Shown one piece after another: positions 5,317 to 6,092 of a DNA stretch of 6,092 nucleotides. The position numbers and the translations under genes were made by a program. The stretch is from the NCBI GenBank assembly GCA_964542255.1, contig CAZITV010000141.1, forward strand, positions 1 to 6,092, written 5' to 3'. Numbering within the stretch: the first letter of the stretch is position 1; each line of letters begins with the position of its first letter. The DNA is from CAYMSF01 sp964542255. GTDB lineage: Bacteria > Verrucomicrobiota > Lentisphaeria > Victivallales > Victivallaceae. The notes below the pieces were generated by a model. The model worked only from the letters and a program-made list of their open reading frames with translations, ran no database searches and was not told the DNA's origin.

Positions 5317-6078
5317 ATGAATTCAGAAGCAGAAATAATCGCGATGGCGAAGCGGGTAATCAATGGTGAAACCGACCTGTTCTCCGCATTTGCATCACTC
5401 GTACAAGACCGTGATGGCGGCAATCTCGGCTTTGCCAGAATTGACCACGCCAGAGAGTACCGCTGCGGATTCCCGGAATTTATTTACGGTGACGGCAAAT
5501 CCGTTGAACAATTGCGCCAGATTATTCCAGAGGTTGCCCGTCACGGCAACCATGTACTGGTGACAAGAATAAAACCTGATGCCGGCGCTATCCTGGCTCG
5601 GGAGTTTCCAAATGCGGAATATGACGCGAACGCACGCACCTTTATCCTGCGCAATCAAACACTAAAACAAACTCCGCAAGGCTTAATCATGATTGTTAGC
5701 GCCGGCACTTCTGATTTAAATGTGGCTTTGGAAGCAATGCACACTGCGGCAATTTGTAATTGCGGCGTGGAACTACTCACCGATGTCGGCGTCGCCGGTA
5801 TTCACCGACTTTTCGCCGAAGCCGACCGACTTAGATGCGCCGATGCCATTATTGTGGTTGCCGGAATGGAAGGTGCGCTGCCCAGCGTGATTGGCGGCGT
5901 CGTCAAGTGTCCGGTTATCGCGGTTCCCACCAGCGTGGGCTATGGCGCGGCATTAAATGGATTTACTGCGATGTTCGGTATGCTGAATAGTTGTTCTGCC
6001 GGCGTTACCGTGGTCAATATTGACAATGGTTTTGGCGCGGCTTGCGCGGCGGCAAGAATAATTAACAGCAAATCTTGA
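5317..6078 (+). CDS. larB: LarB, pyridinium-3,5-biscarboxylic acid mononucleotide synthase
   Basis: A complete 253-aa cytoplasmic enzyme. LarB carboxylates the pyridinium ring of nicotinic acid adenine dinucleotide and splits its phosphoanhydride to give pyridinium-3,5-biscarboxylic acid mononucleotide plus AMP. This is the first step of nickel-pincer nucleotide synthesis, used by lactate racemase LarA and relatives. Sequence landmarks are LGFARIDHAREYRCGFPEFIYG (in 37-58), SAGTSDLNVALEA (128-140) typical of AIR-carboxylase-like domains, VAGMEGALPSVIGGVV (181-196), PVIAVPTSVGYGAALNG (199-215) and NSCSAGVTVVNIDNGFGAA (224-242). C226 in NSCS corresponds to the catalytic cysteine known in the Lactiplantibacillus plantarum enzyme. 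Length and N-terminus match the family, so the ATG at 5317 is accepted although the preceding bases (AAAAAAGCAGCA) give no clear Shine-Dalgarno sequence. larC and larE are not in the window and may follow beyond the right edge. Confidence 0.95.
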   Translation: MNSEAEIIAMAKRVINGETDLFSAFASLVQDRDGGNLGFARIDHAREYRCGFPEFIYGDGKSVEQLRQIIPEVARHGNHVLVTRIKPDAGAILAREFPNAEYDANARTFILRNQTLKQTPQGLIMIVSAGTSDLNVALEAMHTAAICNCGVELLTDVGVAGIHRLFAEADRLRCADAIIVVAGMEGALPSVIGGVVKCPVIAVPTSVGYGAALNGFTAMFGMLNSCSAGVTVVNIDNGFGAACAAARIINSKS

Positions 6079-6092
6079 GAGCAGTCTTGCTG

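Noticed and set aside
6079..6092. A short inverted repeat (AGCA-GTCT-TGCT) right after the larB stop, as a possible terminator.
   Set aside because: The stem is only 4 bp and the window ends before any T-run could be seen. It cannot be told from chance.

Overview
The window looks like a chromosomal segment of an uncultivated or poorly studied saccharolytic, probably anaerobic bacterium. The combination of a GntR-LacI hybrid regulator, a GH2 glycosidase and a long URO-D-like protein of the 'YGCCEPL' type recalls Lentisphaerota/Verrucomicrobiota-type genomes. That placement is inferred from gene content recalled from memory, not from a phylogenetic marker. Coding DNA has moderate GC, intergenic DNA is strongly AT-rich, and the usual Shine-Dalgarno core is GGAG/AGGGA.

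Left arm (minus strand, read right to left from 3339): a GntR/AraR-type sugar-responsive repressor, then 4 nt later a GH2 glycoside hydrolase, then 14 nt later the first 26 codons of a third gene cut by the window edge, whose N-terminus resembles URO-D-fold methyltransferase-like proteins. The tight spacing, and a ribosome binding site for the GH2 gene buried in the last codons of the regulator, indicate one operon. This looks like a self-regulated sugar-utilisation unit.

Centre (3340-3554): a 215-nt AT-rich divergent control region. It holds a perfect 6-3-6 inverted repeat (TGTAAA-N3-TTTACA) in front of the rightward gene. In front of the regulator it holds a 9-bp direct repeat with an 11-bp period, next to a related imperfect palindrome. 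Both look like regulator-binding architecture, and the regulator next door is the natural candidate to bind them.

Right arm (plus strand): a 417-aa protein of an uncharacterised URO-D-like family, followed with zero intergenic bases by a small DUF2752 membrane protein. After a 103-nt AT-rich gap comes larB, complete, encoding the carboxylase/hydrolase of nickel-pincer (NPN) cofactor synthesis. larB probably has its own promoter and belongs to a separate function (lactate racemase or other LarA-like enzymes), with larC/larE perhaps beyond the right edge.

No tRNA, rRNA, CRISPR, insertion sequence or convincing intrinsic terminator is visible. The most interesting part is the divergent pairing of a GH2/regulator operon with one, possibly two, URO-D-like methyltransferase-fold proteins of unknown reaction, around a shared control region with clear operator-like repeats.
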